DNA of 47,726 nucleotides from the NCBI GenBank assembly GCA_019233375.1, contig JAFAMM010000187.1, positions 1 through 47,726 on the forward strand, read 5' to 3'. This document shows, piece by piece, positions 16,428 through 24,676 of this stretch (its first letter is position 1; each line of letters opens with the position of its first letter). The position numbers and the translations under genes were made by a program. The DNA is from Acidobacteriaceae bacterium (GTDB lineage Bacteria; Acidobacteriota; Terriglobia; Bryobacterales; Bryobacteraceae). The notes below the pieces were generated by a model. That model did no database searches, was not told the origin of the DNA, and worked only from the letters and a program-made list of their open reading frames with translations.

Positions 16428-18458
16428 CTACCGGCCTACCGCCTGCTCGATATGCCCTTGGGCGTCTTCTGCCGCACTCTTAGCTGCGCGGCATACCCGC
16501 TCGATCGTTTCAAAAAGCTGGGTTGGAATGACGGGCTTGGGAACATAACCGTCCATGCCGGCAGCGAGGCATCGATCCTCATCGCCCTTCATCGCATGCG
16601 CCGTCATCGCTATGATCGGCAGGTGCGTGCCCCTAGCCGCTTCGACCCGCCGGATGGCAGCCTTCGCCTCTAACCCGTCCATCTCGGGCATTTGCACGTC
16701 CATGAGCGCCAGATCGAAGCGCGTACTTTCGAGCGCCTGCAGTGCCTCCAGTCCATTCTTGACCACGGTGATGCGGTACCCGCGTTTTTCGAGCAGCTTC
16801 ACCGCCAGCAGCTGGTTCACGGCATTGTCCTCGGCAAGTAAAACGTGCACTGCATCGCGGGCTTCCGGGGTTGTTTGTGTGCCGGAGCCGGTGCCATGCG
16901 AGGAAGGCGCTGGAACCTCATCGGAAGCGCCGCACGTGCTCACTCCGAAGCGCGCATTAAAGTGAAACACGCTTCCAGGCCCGGAAGGTGCAGCTTTCAC
17001 TGCCAGCGTTCCACCCATCAACGCCACCAAACGTGCAGAGATGGCGAGTCCTAATCCCGTCCCTCCAAAGCGGCGTGCAGTAGAATCATCGGCCTGGGTA
17101 AATGGCTCAAAGATCAATTGCCGCTTTTCAGGCGGAATGCCGATGCCCGTATCGGCGACTTCAAAGTACAGTTCGCAAGTATGATCCTGCCGCCCCTTGC
17201 TCTCCACCCGGACCAAGACCAGGCCTTCCTCGGTGAACTTAATCGCGTTTCCGATGAGGTTGACCATCACTTGCCGCAGACGGCCCGCATCCCCCGTAAT
17301 CCAACGGGGCACATCGGGAGCGCTTTTGAACACCACCTCCAGCCCTTTCTCATGAGCACGAAACCTCATGCTCCGGATCGTTTCGTTCAGTGATTGCTCC
17401 AGGTTGAACGGGATGTTCTCGAATTCCAGCTTCCCGGCCTCGATCTTCGAAAAATCGAGTACGTCATTGATAACCATCAGCAGGGATTCCGCCGAAGTCT
17501 TGACCATTTTCAGATCGTCCCGCTGTTCGGGGTTCAATTTGGTTTCGAGCAGCAGGTCCGCGAGACCCAGGATGCCGTTCATCGGGGTTCTCACTTCGTG
17601 ACTCATGATGGCCAGGAACACGCCTTTGGCGCGGTTCGCAGCCTGAGCGGAGTCTTCTGCCCGTTTCCTTTCGGCTATCTCGAGGCGCAAGACCTCGCGT
17701 TCATTCTCGAATAGGGTTACCATCATGCCGAAAGCGACAAAATATTTCGGCAGATCCCAGAGAATGCTGTCATCCGGGACGGCTACGTGAAGCGTCAGCA
17801 GCGATTCGGCTACCGGCCAGACCATGCCCCAGCAAACAAACGATACGGAAGTAAAAACGACGCCCGGGCTGAAACGGCGGTATCGTCGCCAATAATTTAG
17901 GCCCGTAAGCACAAAGCCGGAAGAGAGGAAGAACTCCATCCCATATTGGGGATTTTGGCCAATAAGCCATGAGACCACGCCCGCAAGCGCCGCCGTAACA
18001 GCAATGCTCCACAGCCGTTCTCCGCGCGACATCTGCTCGTGCCAGCAAAGTGTGAGCCCTAGAGCCGCACCCAGAATGAAAACGAGTCCCGTCCGGTACA
18101 CCAGGGCGTTTTGCACTCCGGCCACCAAACACGTCCAATACAGTAGAACGGGTCCGACGATCAGGCAAAAAAGCGCGATTCTCCTTTGAGCCGGGTGCAG
18201 CGACTCGCCGCAAACCGACAGGAAAAAGCAGGCGGCCGCCAAAACCAATGTCGTGTATGCCGTCCAATCGAACATCGCCTCCGGAATCAGCTTGAAGCTG
18301 AAGAGCGCAGCGGAGGCGAAGTGCACCAGAATGGAGGCCCATCCGAATAGCCACAGACGCACTCTTGGCTGCCGGTCTCGCACATGGATCCACATGAACA
18401 TCGCGACCAGGATCGCCATGACGACCAGCGTTATTACCCGTCCGAATTGCGGAAACAT
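16428..18458 (-). CDS. Hybrid sensor histidine kinase with receiver domain
   Basis: Membrane kinase of 676 residues. Residues 5-250 form about eight membrane segments without a recognised ligand domain. A short coiled coil leads to the DHp helix with the phospho-His in MSHEVRTPMNGILG (H287), an HATPase domain with NLIGNAIKFT, DTGIGIP and GGTGLGLAI, and a receiver with D544, D587 (LMDVQMPEMDG) and K641. No separate response regulator or output domain lies beside it. It is convergent with polX with a 12-bp gap. Confidence 0.93.
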   Translation of the reverse strand: MFPQFGRVITLVVMAILVAMFMWIHVRDRQPRVRLWLFGWASILVHFASAALFSFKLIPEAMFDWTAYTTLVLAAACFFLSVCGESLHPAQRRIALFCLIVGPVLLYWTCLVAGVQNALVYRTGLVFILGAALGLTLCWHEQMSRGERLWSIAVTAALAGVVSWLIGQNPQYGMEFFLSSGFVLTGLNYWRRYRRFSPGVVFTSVSFVCWGMVWPVAESLLTLHVAVPDDSILWDLPKYFVAFGMMVTLFENEREVLRLEIAERKRAEDSAQAANRAKGVFLAIMSHEVRTPMNGILGLADLLLETKLNPEQRDDLKMVKTSAESLLMVINDVLDFSKIEAGKLEFENIPFNLEQSLNETIRSMRFRAHEKGLEVVFKSAPDVPRWITGDAGRLRQVMVNLIGNAIKFTEEGLVLVRVESKGRQDHTCELYFEVADTGIGIPPEKRQLIFEPFTQADDSTARRFGGTGLGLAISARLVALMGGTLAVKAAPSGPGSVFHFNARFGVSTCGASDEVPAPSSHGTGSGTQTTPEARDAVHVLLAEDNAVNQLLAVKLLEKRGYRITVVKNGLEALQALESTRFDLALMDVQMPEMDGLEAKAAIRRVEAARGTHLPIIAMTAHAMKGDEDRCLAAGMDGYVPKPVIPTQLFETIERVCRAAKSAAEDAQGHIEQAVGR

Positions 18459-18929
18459 CTCAGAGACCTGACGTAACTGAATCGAATTCAGGAGCTACAC
18501 TCCTGGATTCGTGCCTAATTTTACAACTTTTTTTATAAGCACCTTCTCCTCCTATCGGCCGAAATGAGGATGCTTTTACAAAAGAATGAGAGTCTATGTG
18601 ATGAGCAAACATCTCGGGGTCCAGCGGCGCATCTAATTGATCGTTCGTGATAATCAAACGTTTGTAACAATCAGAAAAGTCCGCCGCGATAACAGGGGCT
18701 CACGGCACGACAGCAGGGTGGCGCCACAGAACTGGCGATTCCCCAACTGCCGGCCGGTGAGGAAACCACAGTTTACCCTCCGCGCGAAGACGTCCGGTCC
18801 ACCGCCCCGTAGCGCACGAACGAGTCCCAGTACCGAACACCCGAACACTCGACGCCACGCAAAATAGAGTCTTGCAATCAGATACTTACGGTGCGTCGCA
18901 CGCATGGCCGCCGGCATGCACCTCACAGG
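18459..18929. other. 471-bp divergent intergenic region
   Basis: Lies between the leftward hybrid kinase and the rightward adaptor gene and should hold both promoters; no gene is supported. The clearest structure is a 10-bp inverted repeat with one G-T pair, AATTCAGGAG/CTCCTGGATT (18485-18494 with 18500-18509, loop CTACA), 27 bp before the kinase start, a plausible operator or leader hairpin. The stretch 18510-18670 is markedly A+T-rich. I found no sigma-54 (-24/-12) element. Confidence 0.55.
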
Positions 18930-20207
18930 ATGGAACAGACTCGATCGATGGATGTACCTCGTGGAAAAGAAGTAGCCAGGAAGCGCCTGATTCGCCGCAT
19001 CCTCTGGATCACGCTTGCTGTGCTTGTGGTGGGCGGCGCGACGGTCGCCTTGGCAAGACTAAAACCGGCCGCTCCCTCCGTGGATGCGAGTGGTTTATGG
19101 CCTGGAACGGTTCGACGCGGACCGATGGAGCGCCAGGTCCGTGGGTTGGGATCTCTGAAGCCTGAAGAGATTCACTGGATTGCTGCGGCGCAGGATTCGC
19201 GCGTAGCGCAGATTGTACGGCGCGCCGGTATCGATGAAATTAAAGCGAACGACGTCATTCTGATCCTCAGCGACCCCGACCTGGAACTCGAAGCCGAGAA
19301 GGCCGAGTGGCAGATGAAGCAGGATCAGGCGAACCTCGCAAACCTGAAGGTGAAGCTTGAGAGCGACAAGCTTGATCAGCAGGCGCAGCTCGCCGAGCTG
19401 CAGTCCCAGGAGACTCAAGCGAAGCTGACCGCTGATCGCGACCTTGAATTGACGCGGCTCAACCTGAAGAGCGATCTGGAATCCCGTCTGTCCGTGGACC
19501 AGGCCAACCAGCTCCGAAACCGGGAGGGATTACAGAAGCAGCGGCTCGCCATTCAGGACGAGGCCATCAAGGCGCAGATAGAGGCCCAGAGAGTGGTCGT
19601 TGAAAGCTCGCGCGCAGCATATGAGTTAAAGAAGCGCCAGGTGGACCAACTCACCATTCGTGCCGGCATTGATGGCGTACTGCAGGAAGTCGATGTTGAA
19701 GTGGGCCAGCGCGTCGCGGCCGGAACGATTCTCGCGAAGGTAGCCGACCCGAAGAAGCTGAAGGCTGTTCTGCAGATACCGGAAACTCAGATGAAGGACG
19801 TGCGGATTGGCTTGGACGCCAGCATTGACACGCGCAACGGCATTGTTCCGGGAAGAGTGATTCGAATCGATCCGGCTGCTCAAAACGGCACCGTTTTGGT
19901 GGACGTAGCCCTGCTCGGGCCGCTTCCGCAGGGCGCGCGTTCGGAGCTGAGTGTGGACGGCACCATCGAGATCGAACGGTTGCCCGATGTGCTTTATGTC
20001 GACCGGCCGGTCTCCGGCGAGCCCAACACAACCGTGGGCTTATTCAAAATCGATCCGGACGGCAAGGCAGCAACGCGCGTGAATGTGAAGTTTGGCCGGG
20101 CTTCCGTTAACACGATAGAGGTAGTCGAGGGTCTGAAGGTCGGTGACCGCGTCATCCTCTCCGACATGGCGCAATACGACTCTTATCCGCGAATCCGTTT
20201 GAACTAA
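18930..20207 (+). CDS. HlyD/MacA-type periplasmic adaptor (membrane fusion protein)
   Basis: Adaptor that links an inner-membrane ABC transporter to the outer envelope. One N-terminal membrane anchor (LIRRILWITLAVLVVGGATV) is followed by a half-motif (GLGSLKPEEI), a long alpha-helical coiled hairpin (about residues 95-235, Gln/Glu/Lys-rich), the second lipoyl half (GVLQEVDVEVGQRVAAGT), a beta-barrel and a membrane-proximal domain ending DRVILSDMAQYDSYPRIRLN. 425 residues from the ATG at 18930; an upstream GTG (18891) and an ATG at 18948 are alternatives, none with a strong RBS. It heads a putative six-gene cluster with two ATPases and a two-component pair. Confidence 0.9.
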   Translation: MEQTRSMDVPRGKEVARKRLIRRILWITLAVLVVGGATVALARLKPAAPSVDASGLWPGTVRRGPMERQVRGLGSLKPEEIHWIAAAQDSRVAQIVRRAGIDEIKANDVILILSDPDLELEAEKAEWQMKQDQANLANLKVKLESDKLDQQAQLAELQSQETQAKLTADRDLELTRLNLKSDLESRLSVDQANQLRNREGLQKQRLAIQDEAIKAQIEAQRVVVESSRAAYELKKRQVDQLTIRAGIDGVLQEVDVEVGQRVAAGTILAKVADPKKLKAVLQIPETQMKDVRIGLDASIDTRNGIVPGRVIRIDPAAQNGTVLVDVALLGPLPQGARSELSVDGTIEIERLPDVLYVDRPVSGEPNTTVGLFKIDPDGKAATRVNVKFGRASVNTIEVVEGLKVGDRVILSDMAQYDSYPRIRLN

Positions 20208-20270
20208 ATGGGCATGGCGTGCGTATTCGGTAGTTAGTCACAACACTTTTAGGAAGGACTCGAGCAGAAA

Positions 20271-20972
20271 ATGGCCCAATCCGATCCGTTGATCCATCTG
20301 GAAGGCGTTACCAAAGTATTCGTCACGGACGAAGTCGAAACACACGCCCTTTCGGGCATTCACATCGACATACAGCGAGGTGAGTACGTTTCTATCTCCG
20401 GCCCGTCGGGCTGCGGGAAATCGACGCTGCTGGCGATCCTGGGGCTTCTCGATTCGCCGTCATCGGGAACCTACGTGCTGAACGGCAAGCCGGTGCAGAG
20501 CCTGAAGCTCTCTGAGCGCGCCCGAATCCGCAACCGCGAGATTGGCTTCATATTTCAGGCGTTTAATCTGATCGGCGATTTGAATGTGTACGAGAACGTC
20601 GAACTTCCGCTGACCTATCGCGGCATGCCGTCAAGCGAGCGCAAGAGGAAAGTGCACGAGGCGCTGGAGCGGGTAGGCATGTCACACCGCATCAAGCATT
20701 ATCCCTCGCAATTGTCCGGCGGCCAGCAACAGCGCGTGGCTGTGGCCAGAGCGCTGGCGGGCGATCCTTCGATTCTGCTCGCGGACGAGCCGACCGGAAA
20801 CCTTGATTCTCAAAATGGCGAGCAGGTCATGGATCTGCTGCGCGAACTGCATCGCGGCGGAGCGACCATCTGCATGGTCACGCACGACCCGCGCTATGCC
20901 CGTTATGCCGACCGCTCGATTCATCTATTCGACGGCCGCGTTGTCGAAGAAAGTATGGAGGTTCCTGTATGA
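20271..20972 (+). CDS. ABC transporter ATPase (MacB/LolD type), first copy
   Basis: ATPase of the family that drives MacB, LolCDE and FtsX-like mechanotransmission transporters. 233 residues with Walker A GPSGCGKST (44-52), Q-loop IFQAFNL, LSGGQQQRVAVARAL (148-162), Walker [14 protein letters not shown] with a normal D-loop Asp (D179), and H-loop VTHD. All catalytic residues are present. AGGAAGG lies about 13 nt before the ATG. The stop overlaps the next small gene by 4 bp (ATGA). It has no transmembrane domain and needs a permease that is not in this window. Confidence 0.94.
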   Translation: MAQSDPLIHLEGVTKVFVTDEVETHALSGIHIDIQRGEYVSISGPSGCGKSTLLAILGLLDSPSSGTYVLNGKPVQSLKLSERARIRNREIGFIFQAFNLIGDLNVYENVELPLTYRGMPSSERKRKVHEALERVGMSHRIKHYPSQLSGGQQQRVAVARALAGDPSILLADEPTGNLDSQNGEQVMDLLRELHRGGATICMVTHDPRYARYADRSIHLFDGRVVEESMEVPV

Positions 20973-21163
20973 TCAGCAGGCACGTCGACCTGATCGCAAT
21001 TGGGGTGCTTTTGTTCGCCATGGCATTCTATTGCCAAGTTCGACGGGTCGCGGCGCTCCACTATCAATCGCTGCACCGCCCCGGCTTCACCACCTACCGG
21101 AACTCGATCATTGTGGTTCCTCCGGTCCCGCCGCGACCCCAGCTTCCTTTCACCAATGAATAG
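20969..21163 (+). CDS. Small single-span membrane protein, unknown
   Basis: A 64-residue protein with one membrane segment (about residues 6-23, LIAIGVLLFAMAFYC) and a Pro-rich end (VVPPVPPRPQLP). It starts inside the preceding ATPase stop codon (ATGA), a strong sign that it is translated. I do not recognise it. Its place between two ATPases, where a permease would be expected, suggests a role in that transporter or its signalling, which is inference. Confidence 0.65.
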   Translation: MISRHVDLIAIGVLLFAMAFYCQVRRVAALHYQSLHRPGFTTYRNSIIVVPPVPPRPQLPFTNE

Positions 21164-21185
21164 GGGGGCTCGCGAGGCGCTCTAA

Positions 21186-21210
21186 GCCCGGCAATCGCTC
21201 TTGACCGGGC
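21186..21210. promoter_or_regulatory. Inverted repeat and possible promoter before second ATPase
   Basis: GCCCGG (21186-21191) and CCGGGC (21205-21210) form a perfect 6-bp repeat with a 13-nt loop. A TTGACC (21201-21206) overlaps its right arm and a TATAGT lies 20 nt further on, a loose sigma-70-like pair with too long a spacer. It may give the downstream genes their own regulated promoter. Confidence 0.3.
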
Positions 21211-21248
21211 GGTCTCTGCCGTACTCTATAGTAAGGCCCGGAACCGTT

Positions 21249-21923
21249 ATGGTCCCCATGATCTCTCTCAGAAATATAGAAAAGTACTTCGAGCACGGCC
21301 CTACAAAGACCTATGTGCTGCGCCGCGTCAACATTGACATCAAGGAAGGCGAGTTCATTTCCATCATGGGCCCGTCGGGGGCCGGGAAATCGACACTGCT
21401 TCACCTGTTGGGCATGCATGACAGCGCCTGGACTGGCGAGTATCATTTCGTGGATCATCCCGTCCACAAAATGAATAAGAAGGATCGCTCTGAGCTGTAC
21501 AAGAAGTACATCGGCTTTGTGTTCCAGAGCTATCACCTGCTTGATTCGCTGACCGTGTATGAGAACCTCGATATTCCGCTTTCCTACCGCAACATCAAAA
21601 AGTCAGAGCGGCAGAGCATTGTCTGCGACACGCTTGACCGGTTCAACATGGTAGCGAAGAAGGATCTCTACCCGAACCAGCTTTCAGGCGGGCAGCAGCA
21701 GTTGGTTGCGATCGCGCGCGCTATGATCGCGAACCCCAAGCTGATCCTCGCCGACGAGCCGACCGGTAATCTACATTCAAGCCAGGGCAAAGAGATCATG
21801 GAGCTTTTCAAAAAGCTCAATAACGAAGGAACAACCATCGTTCAGGTGACGCACAACGAAAAGAACGCCGAGTACGGTCACCGCATCATTCACATAGAGG
21901 ATGGCTGGATTACACAGAACTGA
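21249..21923 (+). CDS. ABC transporter ATPase (MacB/LolD type), second copy
   Basis: Second ATPase of the cluster, 224 residues from the ATG at 21249 (another ATG at 21258). Walker [10 protein letters not shown] (41-49), Q93, LSGGQQQ (145-151), Walker B LILADE (165-170) and H202 are intact. Two differences from the first copy stand out: the D-loop Asp is His (NLHS, H176), and Leu replaces Arg after the signature ([10 protein letters not shown]). It is also more Lys-rich. The pair could form a heterodimer with one altered site, or serve two different permeases. No permease gene is nearby. Confidence 0.92.
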   Translation: MVPMISLRNIEKYFEHGPTKTYVLRRVNIDIKEGEFISIMGPSGAGKSTLLHLLGMHDSAWTGEYHFVDHPVHKMNKKDRSELYKKYIGFVFQSYHLLDSLTVYENLDIPLSYRNIKKSERQSIVCDTLDRFNMVAKKDLYPNQLSGGQQQLVAIARAMIANPKLILADEPTGNLHSSQGKEIMELFKKLNNEGTTIVQVTHNEKNAEYGHRIIHIEDGWITQN

Positions 21924-21948
21924 GGTTCTGTGACCCGGCCGGGTCACA
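21913..21948. promoter_or_regulatory. Two overlapping perfect inverted repeats before response-regulator gene
   Basis: Repeat 1 is CACAGAAC/GTTCTGTG (21913-21920 with 21925-21932, 4-nt loop) at the end of the ATPase gene. Repeat 2 is a 20-bp perfect palindrome, TGTGACCCGGCCGGGTCACA (21929-21948). They share TGTG (21929-21932), so as RNA the two hairpins exclude each other; as DNA the palindrome looks like a dimer operator. It ends 6 nt before the regulator's ATG at 21955, where no normal RBS is visible. Confidence 0.6.
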
Positions 21949-21954
21949 CCATTT

Positions 21955-23322
21955 ATGAAAATAACGCCGTCGCAAATGCGCATCCTGATCGCCGATGATC
22001 AGCCGGATGTGCTCGAAGCGCTGCGGCTTCTGTTGAAGCGTGAAGGATACAAGATTGAGGCGGTCGAATCGCCGCAGAGGGTTTTGCAGGCGATCGAAAA
22101 CCGCGACTATGATGCCGCGATTATTGACCTGAATTACACGCGGGACACGACATCGGGTCAGGAAGGGCTGGATCTGCTCGCCAAGATCCAGGCTCGGGAT
22201 TCAATGCTGCCGGTCATTGTGATGACGGCGTGGGGAAGCGTAGATCTTGCCGTCGAGGCCATGCGGCGCGGCGCGCGCGACTTCATCCAGAAGCCCTGGG
22301 AAAATGAGCGGCTGTCAGCTATCGTCAGAACGCAGCTCGAATTGAGTCACGCGATCCGCCGCGGACAACAACTCGAGTTGGAGAATCAGCTGCTGCGGGC
22401 GGAGAATGTGCCCGCCATGATAGCGCAGTCGCAGGCGATGCAGCCGGTACTGGATTTGATCGCGCGTGTCGGGCCGTCGGACGCGAACGTACTTATCACC
22501 GGCGAGCCAGGCACGGGTAAAGAGGTGGTGGCGCGTACCTTGCACGCGATCTCCAGCCGGGCGAATAAGCCGATGGTCACGGTCAATGCGGGCGGCCTCG
22601 CCGAGGGCGTTTTCGAAAGCGAGCTGTTCGGACACGTCAAAGGCGCGTTTACCGATGCAAAGATGGATCGCGTCGGCCGCTTTGAGCTGGCCGATACCGG
22701 CACACTTTTCCTCGACGAAATCGCAAACGTACCGCTCAACCTCCAGGCCAAGCTGTTACGCGTGCTCGAGGTCGGCGAGATGGAGCGGGTAGGCTCATCG
22801 AAAACCAAAAACGTGGATGTGCGCGTCATTTCAGCCACCAACGCAAACCTCGCCGACGAGGTGCAGAGCGGCCGGTTCCGGCAGGATTTGGTGTTCCGCT
22901 TGAACACCATCGAAATTCATTTGCCTCCGCTGCGCGAACGGCGTGAAGATCTGGCCCCGCTCGCCAGCCACTTTCTCGGCGTGCATGCCAGGCGTTATCG
23001 CAAGAACATCGGAGGCTTCGACCACAACGCAGTGCAAGCAATGCAGGAGCATCCCTGGCATGGCAACGTCCGCGAGCTGAATCATGTCGTGGAACGAGCC
23101 GTTCTTATGGCGCAAGGCAACTGCATCAAGGCGCAGGATCTTGCTTTGAGAGCAGGCGGCTCGGCCTCTCCCAAGCTCGAGGATATGAGCCTGGAAGACG
23201 TGGAAGAATTCCTGATAAAAAAGGCTCTTGCGCGTTACGGAGGAAACGTCAGTCATGCAGCGAGCGCGCTGGGGCTGAGCCGCAGCGCCCTGTACCGGCG
23301 TTTGCAACGTTTTGGGCTCTAG
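21955..23322 (+). CDS. Sigma-54-dependent response regulator (NtrC family)
   Basis: Transcription activator of 455 residues with three domains. The receiver has D14/D15, the likely phospho-acceptor D58 in IIDLNYTRDTTSGQEG, and K113. The AAA+ domain has Walker A GEPGTGKE (183-190), Walker B LFLDEI (251-256) and a sigma-54 contact loop reading GAFTDA (230-235) instead of GAFTGA. A Fis-type helix-turn-helix closes the protein (HAASALGLSRSALYRRLQRFGL region). Next to an NtrY-like kinase and a transporter cluster, it probably controls envelope transport. The G-to-D change in the loop may lower or alter sigma-54 activation. Confidence 0.95.
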   Translation: MKITPSQMRILIADDQPDVLEALRLLLKREGYKIEAVESPQRVLQAIENRDYDAAIIDLNYTRDTTSGQEGLDLLAKIQARDSMLPVIVMTAWGSVDLAVEAMRRGARDFIQKPWENERLSAIVRTQLELSHAIRRGQQLELENQLLRAENVPAMIAQSQAMQPVLDLIARVGPSDANVLITGEPGTGKEVVARTLHAISSRANKPMVTVNAGGLAEGVFESELFGHVKGAFTDAKMDRVGRFELADTGTLFLDEIANVPLNLQAKLLRVLEVGEMERVGSSKTKNVDVRVISATNANLADEVQSGRFRQDLVFRLNTIEIHLPPLRERREDLAPLASHFLGVHARRYRKNIGGFDHNAVQAMQEHPWHGNVRELNHVVERAVLMAQGNCIKAQDLALRAGGSASPKLEDMSLEDVEEFLIKKALARYGGNVSHAASALGLSRSALYRRLQRFGL

Positions 23323-23344
23323 CGTTCACGCCACCGGCTCTTCC

Positions 23345-24676
23345 ATGAGCTTCGCGCGAAAGTTCAGGATAGGGCACGATGCCCGCGTGTTCCTGTTCGC
23401 TCTGGCGGCGGGCTTTCCGGCGGTGCTGGCCTGCGCGCTTTTGATGGCAGCCGGCAACTACTCGGCGCGAGCGCAGATCACTCTCGACGTTTTTCTCGTA
23501 ATTTGCTGGCTCGCGTTCGCATTTGCCGCGCGCGGCCGCGTGGCGGGGCCGCTGCGCACGCTGGCAAATCTGCTCGAAGCCATGCGCGAGGGGGATTACT
23601 CGATCCGCGCACGAGTGGAAAACCCGCGCGAGCCGCTGGGCGAAGTGATGCAGCAAGTGAACGCCATGGCCGCCACGCTGCGCGATCAGCGCCTGGGAGC
23701 GGTGGAAGCGACAGCACTGCTGCGAAAAGTCATGGAAGAGATCGAGGTGGCCGCCTTTGCCTTTGATCCTCAGCAGCAGCTTCGGCTGGTGAATCGCGCG
23801 GGTGAGCGGCTGCTCGCCCAACCGGCGGAACGGCTGCTGGCGCGCGACGCTACCTCGCTCGGGCTGGCCCAGTATCTGGTCGGAGAATCAGAGCAAACTC
23901 TGCAGCGTTCGTTTCCCGGCGGGACTGGACGCTGGGGAATTCGCCGCAGCCAGTTCCGTGAGGGCGGATTGCCGCATCAATTACTGGTCGTCACCGATTT
24001 GACGCGTCCTTTGCGGGAAGAGGAACTTCAGGCGTGGCAGCGGCTTGTGCGGGTGCTGGGGCATGAACTGAACAATTCGCTGACGCCGATCAAATCGATC
24101 GCCCAAAGCCTAGAAAATCTGGTAAAGACCGATCCGCGCCCCGAGGATTGGACCGAAGACATGGCGCGCGGTTTGAATGTCATCGCAAGCCGCTCGGAGG
24201 CGCTGAGCCGGTTCATGAGCGCATACGCCCGGCTAGCGAAATTGCCGCCTCCGAAGTTCGGACCGGTCGAAATCAATGCACTGCTGCGGCGCGTAACGAG
24301 TCTCGAGACGCGAATGCCCGTGTTTTTTGAAGAGTGCCCGCCGTTGACGGTTGAAGGCGACGCCGATCAGCTCGAGCAGGTTCTGATTAACCTCGTGAGG
24401 AACGCGGTGGATGCAGCGCAGGAGACATCCGGGCGCGTGTTCGTACGTCACCAGCGGACTTCCACAAGCGTCCAGATTGTGGTGCGGGATGAGGGGCCGG
24501 GGCTTTCGAATACATCGAACTTATTCGTTCCGTTCTTTACCACCAAGCGAGGCGGATCCGGCATTGGGCTGGTGCTAAGCCGGCAGATCGCCGAGGCGCA
24601 CAACGGATCGGTCACACTGCGCAATGCGCCTGATGGGCCCGGATGCGAAGCGTGCTTGACCTTACCGCTTCATTGA
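23345..24676 (+). CDS. NtrY-like sensor histidine kinase
   Basis: Partner kinase of the preceding regulator. Two membrane segments near the N-terminus are separated by only about eight residues, so there is no periplasmic sensor. A HAMP-like linker and a PAS-like domain (about 130-220) follow, then the DHp helix VLGHELNNSLTPIKSIAQSL (phospho-His at residue 240 from this start), NLVRNAVDAA, DEGPGL and GGSGIGLVLSRQIAEAH. HELNNSLTPI is typical of NtrY/NtrB-type kinases. A TTG at 23312 inside the regulator gene is a possible alternative start giving coupling. The end overlaps lipA on the other strand by 7 bp. Confidence 0.92.
   Translation: MSFARKFRIGHDARVFLFALAAGFPAVLACALLMAAGNYSARAQITLDVFLVICWLAFAFAARGRVAGPLRTLANLLEAMREGDYSIRARVENPREPLGEVMQQVNAMAATLRDQRLGAVEATALLRKVMEEIEVAAFAFDPQQQLRLVNRAGERLLAQPAERLLARDATSLGLAQYLVGESEQTLQRSFPGGTGRWGIRRSQFREGGLPHQLLVVTDLTRPLREEELQAWQRLVRVLGHELNNSLTPIKSIAQSLENLVKTDPRPEDWTEDMARGLNVIASRSEALSRFMSAYARLAKLPPPKFGPVEINALLRRVTSLETRMPVFFEECPPLTVEGDADQLEQVLINLVRNAVDAAQETSGRVFVRHQRTSTSVQIVVRDEGPGLSNTSNLFVPFFTTKRGGSGIGLVLSRQIAEAHNGSVTLRNAPDGPGCEACLTLPLH

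Noticed and set aside
18891-18929. Upstream GTG start for the adaptor protein
   Set aside because: It adds only 13 basic residues before the anchor and lacks an RBS; kept as an alternative rather than the chosen start.
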